Assembly: GCF_001612765.1 (NCBI RefSeq)
Contig: NZ_BDBB01000011.1
Location: 62,001-126,000, forward strand
Source of the DNA: Nocardia arthritidis NBRC 100137
GTDB lineage: Bacteria > Actinomycetota > Actinomycetes > Mycobacteriales > Mycobacteriaceae
Length of the DNA: 64,000 nucleotides
Reading direction: 5' to 3'
Under the pieces are notes generated by a model. That model did not search any database, was not told the origin of the DNA, and worked only from the letters and a program-made list of their open reading frames with translations. A program made the translations under genes and the position numbers. Positions 27,384-35,103 of this stretch are shown here, piece by piece (the stretch's first letter is position 1; every line of letters begins with the position of its first letter).

Positions 27384-28594
27384 GTTTGCCCATGACGGCG
27401 GAATTCACCGGTTGGCATGTGCTGGCCGAGTTCGGTGGTGTCGACGCAGACCTCTGCGACGATCTCGAACGACTCGAATCGGCGTTGCGTGAGTCTCTGA
27501 TCGCGGCGGGCGTCACCATCTGCGATGTCGTACACAAGAAGTTCGAACCGCAGGGGGTGACCGTCCTCGCGCTGTTGTCGGAGTCCCACGCCTCGATTCA
27601 CACTTATCCGGAGTCCGGCGACATCTTCGTCGACGTGTTCACCTGCGGCAGCATCGGCGCGGGCGCGTCGAAAGCGGTCGAGCTACTGCGGGACGCGTTG
27701 GCTCCCAAGGATGTTCGCATGCAGGTCATCCGCAGGGGACACGGCAGCCAGCGGATCGAGGAACCGGTGGGCGCTGGCCTGACCCGCATCTGGGACCTGC
27801 ACGAGGTGATCGTCGACACCCACACCCCGTTCCAGCACATGGTCATCGCGCGGACCGAGCAGGGCATCAGCCTGTTCTCCGACGATGACCGCCAGTCCAC
27901 CGAGTTCTCCCAGCTCACCTACCACGAGGCGATGATGGTCCCCGCCTTCGTGCTGGCCGGGAAGCTGGACAAGGTGCTGATCATCGGCTCCGGCGAGGGT
28001 GTGGCCAGTCAGATGTCGGTCGCCGCGGGCGCCACCCACGTCGACCACGTCGACATCGACCAGCTCGAGGTGGAGCTGTGCGCCCGGCACCTGCCCTACG
28101 GCTACTCCAGCGACGAACTGGCCGCCGCCGTCGAGGGCGAGGGACCGATCAAGGTGCACTACGCCGACGGCTGGGACTTCCTGGCCACGGCCGCGCAGGC
28201 GGGCACCCGCTACGACGTCATCGTGATCGACCTGCCGGACGAGCGCGTCGAGGACGCGCAGCACAATCGGCTCTACGAGGCGGAGTTCCTGTCCCGATGT
28301 CGTGCGCTGCTCGCGCCCGGCGGGGTGCTGTGCGCCCAGGCCGGCTGCGCGACCATGTGGCGCAACGAGACGCTGAAGCGGTCCTGGGAGCGTTTCCACG
28401 AGCAGTTCGGCACCGTCGTGCACTACGGCAGCGACGAGCACGAGTGGTCGTTCCTGTTCGGGCTGGTGGACGTGGTCGACGACCCGGTCGGCGGGATGAC
28501 CGATCGTCTGTCGCGGCTGCCCTACCGGCCCGAGACCATCGACGCGCGGGCGCTGGTGCGCGGCGCGATCGAACCGCACGCGCTGCGGGTCTAG
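27380..28594 (+). CDS. Fused S-adenosylmethionine decarboxylase (SpeD) and spermidine synthase (SpeE)
   Basis: A 404-residue fusion. Residues 1-130 are a class 1b SpeD proenzyme: LSESHASIHTYPE gives the self-cleavage site Glu68-Ser69 (Ser becomes pyruvoyl), His74 and Cys89 (DVFTCG) are the processing and catalytic residues at the same spacing as in Thermotoga. Residues about 140-390 are SpeE: SQLTYHEAMMVPAF, VLIIGSGEGVAS (nucleotide loop), DHVDIDQLEVEL and YDVIVIDLPDE. The usual DxxDP of SpeE is here DLPDE. One polypeptide would make decarboxylated AdoMet and transfer its aminopropyl group to putrescine. It overlaps the upstream decarboxylase gene (GTGA). Confidence 0.88.
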   Translation: MSLPMTAEFTGWHVLAEFGGVDADLCDDLERLESALRESLIAAGVTICDVVHKKFEPQGVTVLALLSESHASIHTYPESGDIFVDVFTCGSIGAGASKAVELLRDALAPKDVRMQVIRRGHGSQRIEEPVGAGLTRIWDLHEVIVDTHTPFQHMVIARTEQGISLFSDDDRQSTEFSQLTYHEAMMVPAFVLAGKLDKVLIIGSGEGVASQMSVAAGATHVDHVDIDQLEVELCARHLPYGYSSDELAAAVEGEGPIKVHYADGWDFLATAAQAGTRYDVIVIDLPDERVEDAQHNRLYEAEFLSRCRALLAPGGVLCAQAGCATMWRNETLKRSWERFHEQFGTVVHYGSDEHEWSFLFGLVDVVDDPVGGMTDRLSRLPYRPETIDARALVRGAIEPHALRV

Positions 28595-29001
28595 GCGAAG
28601 ACACCCGGATGCGCCGATCCCGATAGGGATCGGCGCATCCGGCGGCACCGCCACGCCGGTCGCCGAAGTCGCGCTGGCTGCCGCAGGTGCTTGCCGAAGA
28701 TATCGAGCTGGAACGAGCTACTCACCAGGAACATGTACAGCACCAGCCCGATCAGTCCGACAACGTAGAGGGCAGTGAGGTTCGGGGGGATGCTCGCGCC
28801 TCCCACCGCGAGCTCGGTCAGGAGCAACCACTCCCGCGCCTGCGGCCAGGCCCAGCCGAGCACCGAGGACCCGAGCAGGAATCCGGCGATCATAACGGCC
28901 ACAACCTGCACCTGGCCCAGACGCCGCGGCAGCGGATCTCGGCGGCGGAGGGAAACGTAACGGTTCCGGCGCGACTCCCTCGTGACGAGTTCGGGCGCCA
29001 T
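28591..29001 (-). CDS. Small membrane protein of unknown function
   Basis: A 136-residue protein I do not recognise. Two hydrophobic segments, VVAVMIAGFLLGSSVLGWAW (about residues 33-52) and ALYVVGLIGLVLYMFLVSSS (about 77-96), are flanked by Arg-rich ends. The final 13 codons or so are made of the long hairpin at 28605-28642, and the stop overlaps the end of the speDE gene by four bases. Either the hairpin is read through or the protein's C-terminus is not under selection. The start ATG at 29001 has a GAGCGATG context without a clear ribosome site. Confidence 0.55.
   Translation of the reverse strand: MAPELVTRESRRNRYVSLRRRDPLPRRLGQVQVVAVMIAGFLLGSSVLGWAWPQAREWLLLTELAVGGASIPPNLTALYVVGLIGLVLYMFLVSSSFQLDIFGKHLRQPARLRRPAWRCRRMRRSLSGSAHPGVFA
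28605..28642. terminator. Long perfect hairpin, probable bidirectional terminator
   Basis: A 17-base stem beginning CCGGATGCGCCGATCCC pairs perfectly with its complement across a GATA loop. It starts 11 bases after the speDE stop. It also lies inside the last codons of the convergent minus-strand gene. No T tract follows. Confidence 0.75.
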
Positions 29002-29058
29002 CGCTCGCGCGCGCCGTGATTACGCCCGAACAGCTTGTCGGACAGGGAATTCGCGGCT

Positions 29059-29265
29059 TCAGGAGCGTTGCTGCTCGCGCCACCGCTCGACGTCGACCCC
29101 GCCGACACCCCAGTTCGACAGGGCGACTTCATCGATCACGACGTAGGTGCTCGCGGGCGCCTTGCCGAGCACGTCGTACAGCAGATCGGTGACGCCCTCG
29201 ATCAGCCGCGCCTTCTGTTCGCGGGTCACGCCTTCGTCGGTGACTTTGATGTTCACGTAAGGCAT
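29059..29265 (-). CDS. 4-Oxalocrotonate tautomerase-family protein
   Basis: A 68-residue protein starting MPYVNIKVTDEGVT; after Met removal Pro1 would be the catalytic base, the hallmark of this superfamily. The rest (REQKARLIEGVTDLLYDVLGKAPASTYVVIDEV) fits the beta-alpha-beta subunit. It probably tautomerises or otherwise acts on an enol/keto acid. It begins one base after the stop of the SDR gene, so the two form an operon likely repressed by the TetR gene at 30078. Substrate unknown. Confidence 0.88.
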   Translation of the reverse strand: MPYVNIKVTDEGVTREQKARLIEGVTDLLYDVLGKAPASTYVVIDEVALSNWGVGGVDVERWREQQRS

Positions 29266-29266
29266 T

Positions 29267-30001
29267 TCAGGCCGCCCTTCCAGAGATGTACCCGCCGTCG
29301 ACGGGGAGGATGTGTCCGGTCGTGAATTCCGCATCGGTGAGATACAGCACCGCGGCCGTCGTTTCGGCGACTTCGCCGATGCGGTTGAGCAGTGCGAGCC
29401 CGGCGGAGGCCTGTTCGTCGCCGGCGCCGAACAGGGGCGTGCGGATGATGCCGGGGGCGACCGCGTTGACCCGGATGCCGTCGGCGGCGAGTTCGGCGGC
29501 CAGGCTGGTGGTCAGCGCGTGCACGCCACCCTTGCTGACCAGGGCCGCCGTGGCGGGTAGCCCGGCGAGGGCGTGGTCGATCAGCACGGTGCCGATATTC
29601 ACGATGCTGCCGCCTCTTGCTTGCGCCAGGAACCGCCGCACCACGGCCTGCGTGGTGAAGTAGGTGCCTTTGAGGTTTCCGTTCAGATAGCCGTCGAGGT
29701 CTCCTTCGGTGACCTCCACGAACGGTTTGGCTCCGAAGATGCCGGCGTTGTTGACCAGCACGTCCACGCCGCCGAACCGCTCGACGGCGACGCCGACCAA
29801 GCTCGCTCCGGTAGCGGCCGCGCCGATATCGCCCGCCACCGTGGCCACTCGCTCCGGCGCGCCGAGTGCGGCGGCCACCTCCGTCAGCCTTGCCTCGTTT
29901 CGTCCGTTGAGCACGACGTTGTCGCCACGTTCCACGAATGCCCGCGCGATATCGCGGCCGATCCCGCTGGAGGAACCGGTCACGATAACCGTCTTCGCCA
30001 T
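29267..30001 (-). CDS. SDR-family protein with altered active site
   Basis: A 244-residue Rossmann protein with intact cofactor motifs (TGSSSGIGRDIA at residues 8-19, NNAG near 88, VNAVAPGIIRTPL). The catalytic tyrosine position of YxxxK is Ala (AALVSK), and the usual catalytic Ser is replaced in NIGTVLIDH. It may bind NAD(P) without ordinary dehydrogenase chemistry, or use other residues. It forms an operon with a tautomerase and carries a palindromic operator 15 bases before its ATG, shared with the tetR gene. The sequence is intact, so it is not a decayed copy. Confidence 0.82.
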   Translation of the reverse strand: MAKTVIVTGSSSGIGRDIARAFVERGDNVVLNGRNEARLTEVAAALGAPERVATVAGDIGAAATGASLVGVAVERFGGVDVLVNNAGIFGAKPFVEVTEGDLDGYLNGNLKGTYFTTQAVVRRFLAQARGGSIVNIGTVLIDHALAGLPATAALVSKGGVHALTTSLAAELAADGIRVNAVAPGIIRTPLFGAGDEQASAGLALLNRIGEVAETTAAVLYLTDAEFTTGHILPVDGGYISGRAA

Positions 30002-30015
30002 CGCTGTCCTTTCAT

Positions 30016-30035
30016 ATATACGACCGGTCGTCTTG
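30016..30035. promoter_or_regulatory. TetR operator at SDR/tautomerase promoter
   Basis: ATATACGACCGGTCGTCTTG contains the perfect 12-base palindrome ACGACCGGTCGT (30020-30031). The identical 20 bases recur at 30676-30695 in front of the tetR gene. Placement just upstream of the SDR start suggests repression. Confidence 0.8.
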
Positions 30036-30077
30036 AAATGGATCGCCGAAGACGCCGGGCGGGTGTGATGCCCTGGA

Positions 30078-30668
30078 TCAGGGCAGGAAGTAGTCGCCCA
30101 GCAGGCGATCCAGGCACTTGCGCAGTGGGTCGAGGGTGCGATCGATCTTCATCCTGATCACCGCCCCCTCCCAGGATTCGAGCAGCAGATCCGCCAGTTC
30201 GCCCGCCTCGATGTCGGCGCGGATCAGGCTCAGGCGCTGCCCCTGCGCGAGTTGCTCGGCGATACGGTCGCGCCATGCGGCCCATGCCTGCGACAGCGAT
30301 TCCCGCAGCAGCTCACTGCCTTCCAGTTCGCCGCCCAGATTCGCGATGAGGCAGCCACCGGTGAAATCGGAGGCGACGAAGTCGTCCATCAGCCGCCCGA
30401 AGAACGCCCGCAGGCCGCTCACCGGGTCCGGCGCGTCGGCGAATGCCTCTGTCAGGTTGCGTTGGACACAGCGGGAGTGGTGCTCGATGATCGCGCGCCC
30501 GAAACTCTCCTTGCTGTCGAAGTAGTTGTAGAACGAACCCTTCGGCACCCCGACCCGGTCGAGGATCTGTTTGATTCCGGTGCCGTGATAGCCGCTGGTC
30601 AGAAAGCCCGCGGCACCCTCTTCGACGAGAAGCCGCCGAGTGTCTTCGCTGCGCCGTGGTCGTGCCAT
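30078..30668 (-). CDS. TetR-family repressor of the SDR/tautomerase unit
   Basis: A 196-residue regulator. The helix-turn-helix region is SGYHGTGIKQILDRVGVPKGSFYNYFDSKESF (residues about 25-56); the C-terminal domain (GGCLIANLGGELEGS) matches the TetR_C_16/LmrA-YxaF type. Its stop lies 76 bases before the SDR start on the same strand. The same palindromic operator sits in front of both genes, so it probably represses itself and the SDR-tautomerase pair. The start MARPRRSED was chosen because a longer frame would run through the operator. Confidence 0.9.
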   Translation of the reverse strand: MARPRRSEDTRRLLVEEGAAGFLTSGYHGTGIKQILDRVGVPKGSFYNYFDSKESFGRAIIEHHSRCVQRNLTEAFADAPDPVSGLRAFFGRLMDDFVASDFTGGCLIANLGGELEGSELLRESLSQAWAAWRDRIAEQLAQGQRLSLIRADIEAGELADLLLESWEGAVIRMKIDRTLDPLRKCLDRLLGDYFLP

Positions 30669-30675
30669 ACCTGAA

Positions 30676-30695
30676 ATATACGACCGGTCGTCTTG
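30676..30695. promoter_or_regulatory. TetR operator at tetR promoter (autoregulation)
   Basis: ATATACGACCGGTCGTCTTG, an exact copy of the 20 bases at 30016-30035, with the palindrome ACGACCGGTCGT at 30680-30691. It lies eight bases upstream of the tetR ATG. Confidence 0.8.
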
Positions 30696-30723
30696 GAATT
30701 GCAAGGGGAGACGCCCGTGCGCC

Positions 30724-31215
30724 TCATGCCGAGGGCCCCGACCATCCCGGTCCGGCCGAATCCGGGAAACCAGCGGGATCTCGGCGCCACCGGGCGGAGC
30801 GAGCGGCGAAGAGCGCTAGATGCTCGGCGGCGAACCGGTCCCGCTGCCAGTCCGCCGAATCCGCCGCCACCGTCCAGACATAGGTCCACACCGGAGCGTT
30901 CCGGTGGCCGATACGCACTCGGCGCAGGTCGTACTCGTCGTCCTCGAACGCGTCGAGGACCGTCCACTCCGCCGCGGCGAGACCGCTCAGCACCACACCG
31001 CGGGTGCGTGCGTGCGAGGCGGCGACCAGCCCCGGGTAGATCCGCCCCGGCAGCGCCGCGGCGCGCCAACCGGCCAGCTCGGCCGGTTCGCTCGGCGGGA
31101 CTCGCCCGAGCAGCGTCTCCAGCACTTCGGGAAACTGCAGCGTGCCGTAGACGAACAGCGCGTCATCCCACCCGGACAGGCGGCCCAGCCGCGCCTCGCC
31201 CGACGCCGATGCCAC
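30724..31215 (-). CDS. Gamma-glutamylcyclotransferase-like (AIG2/GGCT) protein
   Basis: A 163-residue protein with the diagnostic FVYGTLQFPEVLETLLGR motif near residue 20, GRIYPGLV and VLDAFEDDEYDLRRV, which includes the conserved acidic region. Relatives cleave gamma-glutamyl amides to 5-oxoproline or act as gamma-glutamylamine cyclotransferases. GTG at 31215 is chosen because GGAGG sits six bases before it; longer starts lack a site. It lies 53 bases downstream of oxyR on the same strand and may be cotranscribed, which would link it to thiol or peroxide stress. Confidence 0.78.
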   Translation of the reverse strand: MASASGEARLGRLSGWDDALFVYGTLQFPEVLETLLGRVPPSEPAELAGWRAAALPGRIYPGLVAASHARTRGVVLSGLAAAEWTVLDAFEDDEYDLRRVRIGHRNAPVWTYVWTVAADSADWQRDRFAAEHLALFAARSARWRRDPAGFPDSAGPGWSGPSA

Positions 31216-31268
31216 CTCACGCCTCCTCTCACCCTGGCTCGGCATGCTCCGCCCCACTGGCCGCGCAG

Positions 31269-32177
31269 CTACATCGGCCGCTGAGCGCGGACGATGGCGG
31301 CCAGGTATTCGTAATCATTTGCCCGAGCACTGGAAGTACGGAAGACCAGGCCGATGGTGCGGCCGGGGGCGGGGGCGCCGAAGTGCGCGACATCCAATGT
31401 GCCGCGCGCGGTTTCCGTCGCGACGGCCATTTGCGGGATCAGCGTCACACCGAGTCCGCCCGCGACGCACTGCACCACCGTGGACAGGGACGCGGCCCGG
31501 GTGTCGCCGACGGCGGCCGGGTGCACATCGGCCGAGCGGCAGGCCTCCAATGTCTGATCGCGCAGGCAGTGCCCCTCGTCCAGCAGCAGCAGCGGCTGCG
31601 CGTCCAGCACCGCCGCCGCCAGATCGGTACGCCCGGCCAGCTCGTGACCGCGCGGCGTGACCAGCACGAATTCCTCGGTGTAGAGCGGGATCTCGACCAG
31701 GCCGGGCATCTCGGTGGGCACCGCGAGCAGCGCGACGTCCAGCACGCCGGTGCGCAGGGCGTCCAGCAGCCGGGCGGTCTGGTCCTCGACGATCTGCGGA
31801 CGCAGCTCAGGTAGCCGCTTGCGCAGTTCCGGCAGCAACCCGGGCAGCACGTAGGGGGCGACCGTCGGGATGATGCCCATTCGCAGCGTGCCGCCGAGTC
31901 CGTCGCCGGTGGCCGAGGCGACGAAGCGGTCGGCGGCCTCCAGCGTCGCCATCGCCTTGGGTAGCAAGCGCATCCCCGCGGCGGTCACCAGCACGCGGCG
32001 GGTGCTCCGTTCGATCAGCTGGAGCCCGAGCCCGTGTTCCAGAGCGGCGAGCGCCTGCGATAACGTGGGCTGACTCACACCGAGGCGCGCGGCCGCGGTG
32101 CCGAAATGGCGGTATTCGGCGATCGCCACGAACGCACGCAGCTGTGACAGGGTGGGCTGATAAGTCTGATCAGTCAC
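31269..32177 (-). CDS. oxyR: Peroxide sensor OxyR (LysR family)
   Basis: A 302-residue LysR-type regulator. The winged helix-turn-helix is at residues 7-65 ([18 protein letters not shown]). The two redox cysteines are present as [14 protein letters not shown], Cys204 and Cys213, with the same nine-residue spacing as E. coli Cys199/Cys208, so H2O2 sensing by disulfide formation is expected. It diverges from ahpC. GTG at 32177 gives the mycobacterial-type N-terminus [10 protein letters not shown]. An inverted repeat overlapping the start suggests autoregulation. Confidence 0.93.
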   Translation of the reverse strand: MTDQTYQPTLSQLRAFVAIAEYRHFGTAAARLGVSQPTLSQALAALEHGLGLQLIERSTRRVLVTAAGMRLLPKAMATLEAADRFVASATGDGLGGTLRMGIIPTVAPYVLPGLLPELRKRLPELRPQIVEDQTARLLDALRTGVLDVALLAVPTEMPGLVEIPLYTEEFVLVTPRGHELAGRTDLAAAVLDAQPLLLLDEGHCLRDQTLEACRSADVHPAAVGDTRAASLSTVVQCVAGGLGVTLIPQMAVATETARGTLDVAHFGAPAPGRTIGLVFRTSSARANDYEYLAAIVRAQRPM

Positions 32178-32203
32178 GCCTATCAGTGTAGTGCGACTGA
32201 TCA
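32167..32203. promoter_or_regulatory. Inverted repeat at oxyR start, probable OxyR site
   Basis: TGATCAGTC (32167-32175) and GACTGATCA (32195-32203) form a nine-base perfect inverted repeat. A tighter pair, ATCAGT/ACTGAT at 32182-32187 and 32196-32201, is nested within it. It covers the oxyR GTG and faces ahpC, as expected for a LysR-type regulator of a divergent pair. Confidence 0.6.
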
Positions 32204-32353
32204 CCTTTACCTTTTACGCACCCTTGGGCAAGATCGCCGGTGAGCTTTTCCACCGGCGGTGTGAGTGCCGGGCCGACGCGGTGGCTCGTATAGCCGCAAC
32301 GGCCCGCAATACCGCAGAACACAGTTGGCAACCAACCTGACGAGGAGACGAGC

Positions 32354-32941
32354 ATGGCCCTGCTGACCATCGGCGACCAATTCCCGGCATACAACCTCAC
32401 CGCGGTCATCGGCGGTGATCTGTCGAAGGTCGACGCTCAGCAGCCTGACGACTACTTCACCCGGATCACCAGCGACGACCACGCGGGCAAGTGGCGGATC
32501 GTCTTCTTCTGGCCCAAGGACTTCACCTTCGTGTGCCCGACCGAGATCGCCGCGTTCGGCAAGCTCAACGACGAGTTCGAGGACCGGGACGCGCAGGTCC
32601 TCGGCGCCTCGGTGGACAACGAGTTCGTGCACTTCCAGTGGCGCGCTCAGCACGAGGATCTCAAGACCCTCCCCTTCCCCATGCTCTCGGACCTCAAGCG
32701 TGAACTGGCCACCGCCACCGGCGTGCTCAACGCCGACGGCGTCGCCGACCGCGCCACCTTCATCATCGACCCGAACAACGAGATCCAGTTCGTCTCCGTC
32801 ACCGCGGGTTCCGTGGGCCGCAACGTCGACGAGGTGCTGCGAGTGCTGGACGCTTTGCAGTCCGACGAGCTGTGCGCCTGCAACTGGAAGAAGGGCGATC
32901 CGACCATCAACGCCGGCGAACTCCTGGCCGCCAGCGTCTGA
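32354..32941 (+). CDS. ahpC: Alkyl hydroperoxide reductase AhpC (peroxiredoxin)
   Basis: A 195-residue two-Cys peroxiredoxin, the same length as mycobacterial AhpC. The peroxidatic Cys61 is in DFTFVCPTE; resolving cysteines Cys174 and Cys176 are in ELCACNW, the three-Cys arrangement of the mycobacterial enzyme. It reduces peroxides and peroxynitrite, taking electrons from AhpD. ATG is preceded by GAGGAG. Divergent from oxyR and followed 98 bases later by ahpD in one transcription unit. Confidence 0.96.
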   Translation: MALLTIGDQFPAYNLTAVIGGDLSKVDAQQPDDYFTRITSDDHAGKWRIVFFWPKDFTFVCPTEIAAFGKLNDEFEDRDAQVLGASVDNEFVHFQWRAQHEDLKTLPFPMLSDLKRELATATGVLNADGVADRATFIIDPNNEIQFVSVTAGSVGRNVDEVLRVLDALQSDELCACNWKKGDPTINAGELLAASV

Positions 32942-33039
32942 GATACCCCTTCGCACCCGGGATTTCGGGTACGCCGCCCGCATCATCGAGAAACGACCCG
33001 GTCCCCCACGGGGATCGCACCGAGTAGAGGAATCGCCGA

Positions 33040-33579
33040 ATGAGCATTGAGAACCTGAAGAACTCCCTTCCCGAGTACGCCAAGGACCTCAAGCTCAACT
33101 TGTCATCCATCGCGCGCACCACCGTGCTGAACGAGCAGCAACTGTGGGGCACCCTGCTGGCGTCCGCGGCCGCGACCCGGTCGACGAGCACGCTGCGCGA
33201 GATCGCCGAGGAAGCCGCCGGCGCGCTGTCGGCGGAGGCGTACAACGCCGCCCTCGGCGCCGCCTCGATCATGGGCATGAACAACGTGTTCTACCGGGGC
33301 AAGGCGTTTCTCGGCGGCCGCTACGACGACCTGCGGGCCGGACTGCGCATGCAGATCATCGGCACGCCCGGCGTCGACAAGGCCGACTTCGAGCTCTGGT
33401 CGTTCGCGGTCTCCTCGATCAACGGCTGCGCGCACTGCCTCGAGGCGCACGAGCACACTCTGCGCGAATCGGGCGTCTCGCGCGAGGTGATCTTCGAATC
33501 GCTGCGCGTCGCCGCCATCGTGGCCGGTGTCGGCCAGGCGGTGCAATCGACCGAGGCGCTCAGCACGGCCGCGATCTGA
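33040..33579 (+). CDS. ahpD: Alkylhydroperoxidase AhpD
   Basis: A 179-residue all-helical protein with the active-site [12 protein letters not shown]: Cys130, Cys133 and His137 match the mycobacterial enzyme. It reduces oxidised AhpC using lipoamide-linked electrons from dihydrolipoamide dehydrogenase and SucB, and has weak peroxidase activity itself. It follows ahpC and is closed by a strong terminator hairpin 11 bases after the stop. Confidence 0.95.
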   Translation: MSIENLKNSLPEYAKDLKLNLSSIARTTVLNEQQLWGTLLASAAATRSTSTLREIAEEAAGALSAEAYNAALGAASIMGMNNVFYRGKAFLGGRYDDLRAGLRMQIIGTPGVDKADFELWSFAVSSINGCAHCLEAHEHTLRESGVSREVIFESLRVAAIVAGVGQAVQSTEALSTAAI

Positions 33580-33589
33580 TTTCGCTCGA

Positions 33590-33623
33590 AAAGAGGCCCC
33601 TGTCCTGCGACGGGGGCCTCTTT
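33590..33623 (+). terminator. Terminator of ahpC-ahpD
   Basis: AAAGAGGCCCC pairs perfectly with GGGGCCTCTTT over 11 bases, with a 12-base loop, beginning 11 bases after the ahpD stop and ending in TTT. Confidence 0.85.
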
Positions 33624-33686
33624 CGCGTTCCCGATGTGGTCCGGCCGACAGCCCGCGGCGGGGGCACACGGGTAGGCTCGTCGAGC

Positions 33687-34361
33687 ATGGGCACACAGGT
33701 TGATGTGGTGCGAGTGTTCACCGACGCGGCCGGACGCTTCGGCAACGAGCTGGGTATCGCGCGGGCGGCCGACGTCGCCGCGGCCGATCGGCAGGCGCTG
33801 GCGGCCAAAGCCGGCTACAGCGAGACCGTGGTGGTCGAGGAGCCGGTCGACGGCACGGTCGCGGTGCGGATCTACACCCCCACGGTCGAACTTCCGTTCG
33901 CGGGACACCCCTCGGTGGGGACCGCGTGGTGGTTCGCGTCCCAGGGCATCCCCGTGCGGACCCTGGCTGTGCCTGCGGGCCCGGTGGCGGTGGAACTCAC
34001 CGAGGGATTGACCTGGATCACCGCTCGCGGCGAATGGGCGCCCCCGTTCACCTTCCATCAGCTGGAGGACGCCGAGGTGCTGGCCACCCTGCGCCCGGAC
34101 GAGTTCCCCGGCGGCCCGCACTACCTGTGGGCGTGGACCGACGAACATCGCGCCGTCCTGCGATCGCGCATGTTCGCGCCGACCATGGGGATCTCCGAGG
34201 ACGAGGCCACCGGAGCGGCGGCCGTGGCGTTGACGGCCTTGCTGCGCAAAGGCCTGGTCATCACCCAGGGCAAAGGCTCGCAACTGTTCACCCGGTGGGA
34301 CTCCGACGGGTGGGTGCACCTGGGCGGCCGAGTCGTCGGCGACCAACCGGTGGAAATCTAG
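33687..34361 (+). CDS. PhzF-family isomerase-like protein, short
   Basis: A 224-residue member of the PhzC/PhzF family, shorter than the usual 260-300. Recognisable stretches are VDVVRVFTDAAGRFGNELGI, FAGHPSVGTAWWFA and MGISEDEATGAAAVAL. The family has a diaminopimelate-epimerase-like fold and includes the phenazine isomerase and many proteins of unknown substrate; no phenazine genes are present here. The middle of the protein between the two lobes is abbreviated, so activity is uncertain. It stands alone after the ahpD terminator and converges on rskA. Confidence 0.8.
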   Translation: MGTQVDVVRVFTDAAGRFGNELGIARAADVAAADRQALAAKAGYSETVVVEEPVDGTVAVRIYTPTVELPFAGHPSVGTAWWFASQGIPVRTLAVPAGPVAVELTEGLTWITARGEWAPPFTFHQLEDAEVLATLRPDEFPGGPHYLWAWTDEHRAVLRSRMFAPTMGISEDEATGAAAVALTALLRKGLVITQGKGSQLFTRWDSDGWVHLGGRVVGDQPVEI

Positions 34362-34368
34362 ACCCCGC

Positions 34369-35103
34369 TCAGGGCAGCGTGACGCCCACGATGGGATCGC
34401 CGCTCGGTACGTCGGAACCGCCGTCGGGTTCGACGCTCACCGCGAGGACATCGCCGGAGCGGAAACCGGTGACGAACGGCCGATCCATCGACGGGAGGTC
34501 GCTCAGCACCCCGGCCGAGCGGGCTTGCCCATCAGGGCCGACCAACCACATCTGATACACCCGGCCCGAAGGCGGCGGCGCGACCCGGTCGAACACGACG
34601 ACCGCGCGCCCGAGCTCGGGCGAGGCGTCGACGACGAGCACACCGCCACCGGCGAACGAGCCGTTCACCGTCCGCGCACCCGGGTGCATCTGCACCTGGT
34701 CGGCAGCCGCAGGATCGGACGGCGAGCCGATGAACTGCGCGGTCAGCACGCTTCCACCGAACACCAGGCTCGCGACGGCCGCGATGGGCACCGCCCAGCG
34801 CAGCGGCCGCCGCCGCCACGCCGAGATGCGCGTGACGGATGGCCCGGCGGGCTCGTCGGGCAGCGCGGCCAGGATGCGGCTTTCCAGCTCCGGCGGCGGC
34901 GCGAACTCGTCGAGCACGGCGAGCCGTCCCATGACGTCGCGCACCTGCCAGACGGTGTCGGAGAATGCCCGGCGCACGTCCGGGTCCGCCGCCGCGAGGC
35001 GGGCATCGATATGCCTGCGCTCGATATCGGCGACCGCGTCCAGCGCGCATGGGTAGGCGAGGTCGATGAGGTCGGCCTCCGTCCGTGGCAAGGCGTCAAC
35101 CAT
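34369..35103 (-). CDS. rskA: Anti-sigma-K factor RskA
   Basis: A 244-residue membrane-anchored anti-sigma factor. The N-terminal cytoplasmic half (DLAYPCALDAVADIERRHIDARLAAADPDVR) binds the sigma factor, a single transmembrane helix (RWAVPIAAVASLVFGGSVLTA) follows near residue 105, and the extracellular RskA domain has RVYQMWLVGPDGQARSAGVL. Known members hold SigK at the membrane until cleaved by regulated proteolysis. The start overlaps the sigK stop by eight bases. Confidence 0.9.
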   Translation of the reverse strand: MVDALPRTEADLIDLAYPCALDAVADIERRHIDARLAAADPDVRRAFSDTVWQVRDVMGRLAVLDEFAPPPELESRILAALPDEPAGPSVTRISAWRRRPLRWAVPIAAVASLVFGGSVLTAQFIGSPSDPAAADQVQMHPGARTVNGSFAGGGVLVVDASPELGRAVVVFDRVAPPPSGRVYQMWLVGPDGQARSAGVLSDLPSMDRPFVTGFRSGDVLAVSVEPDGGSDVPSGDPIVGVTLP

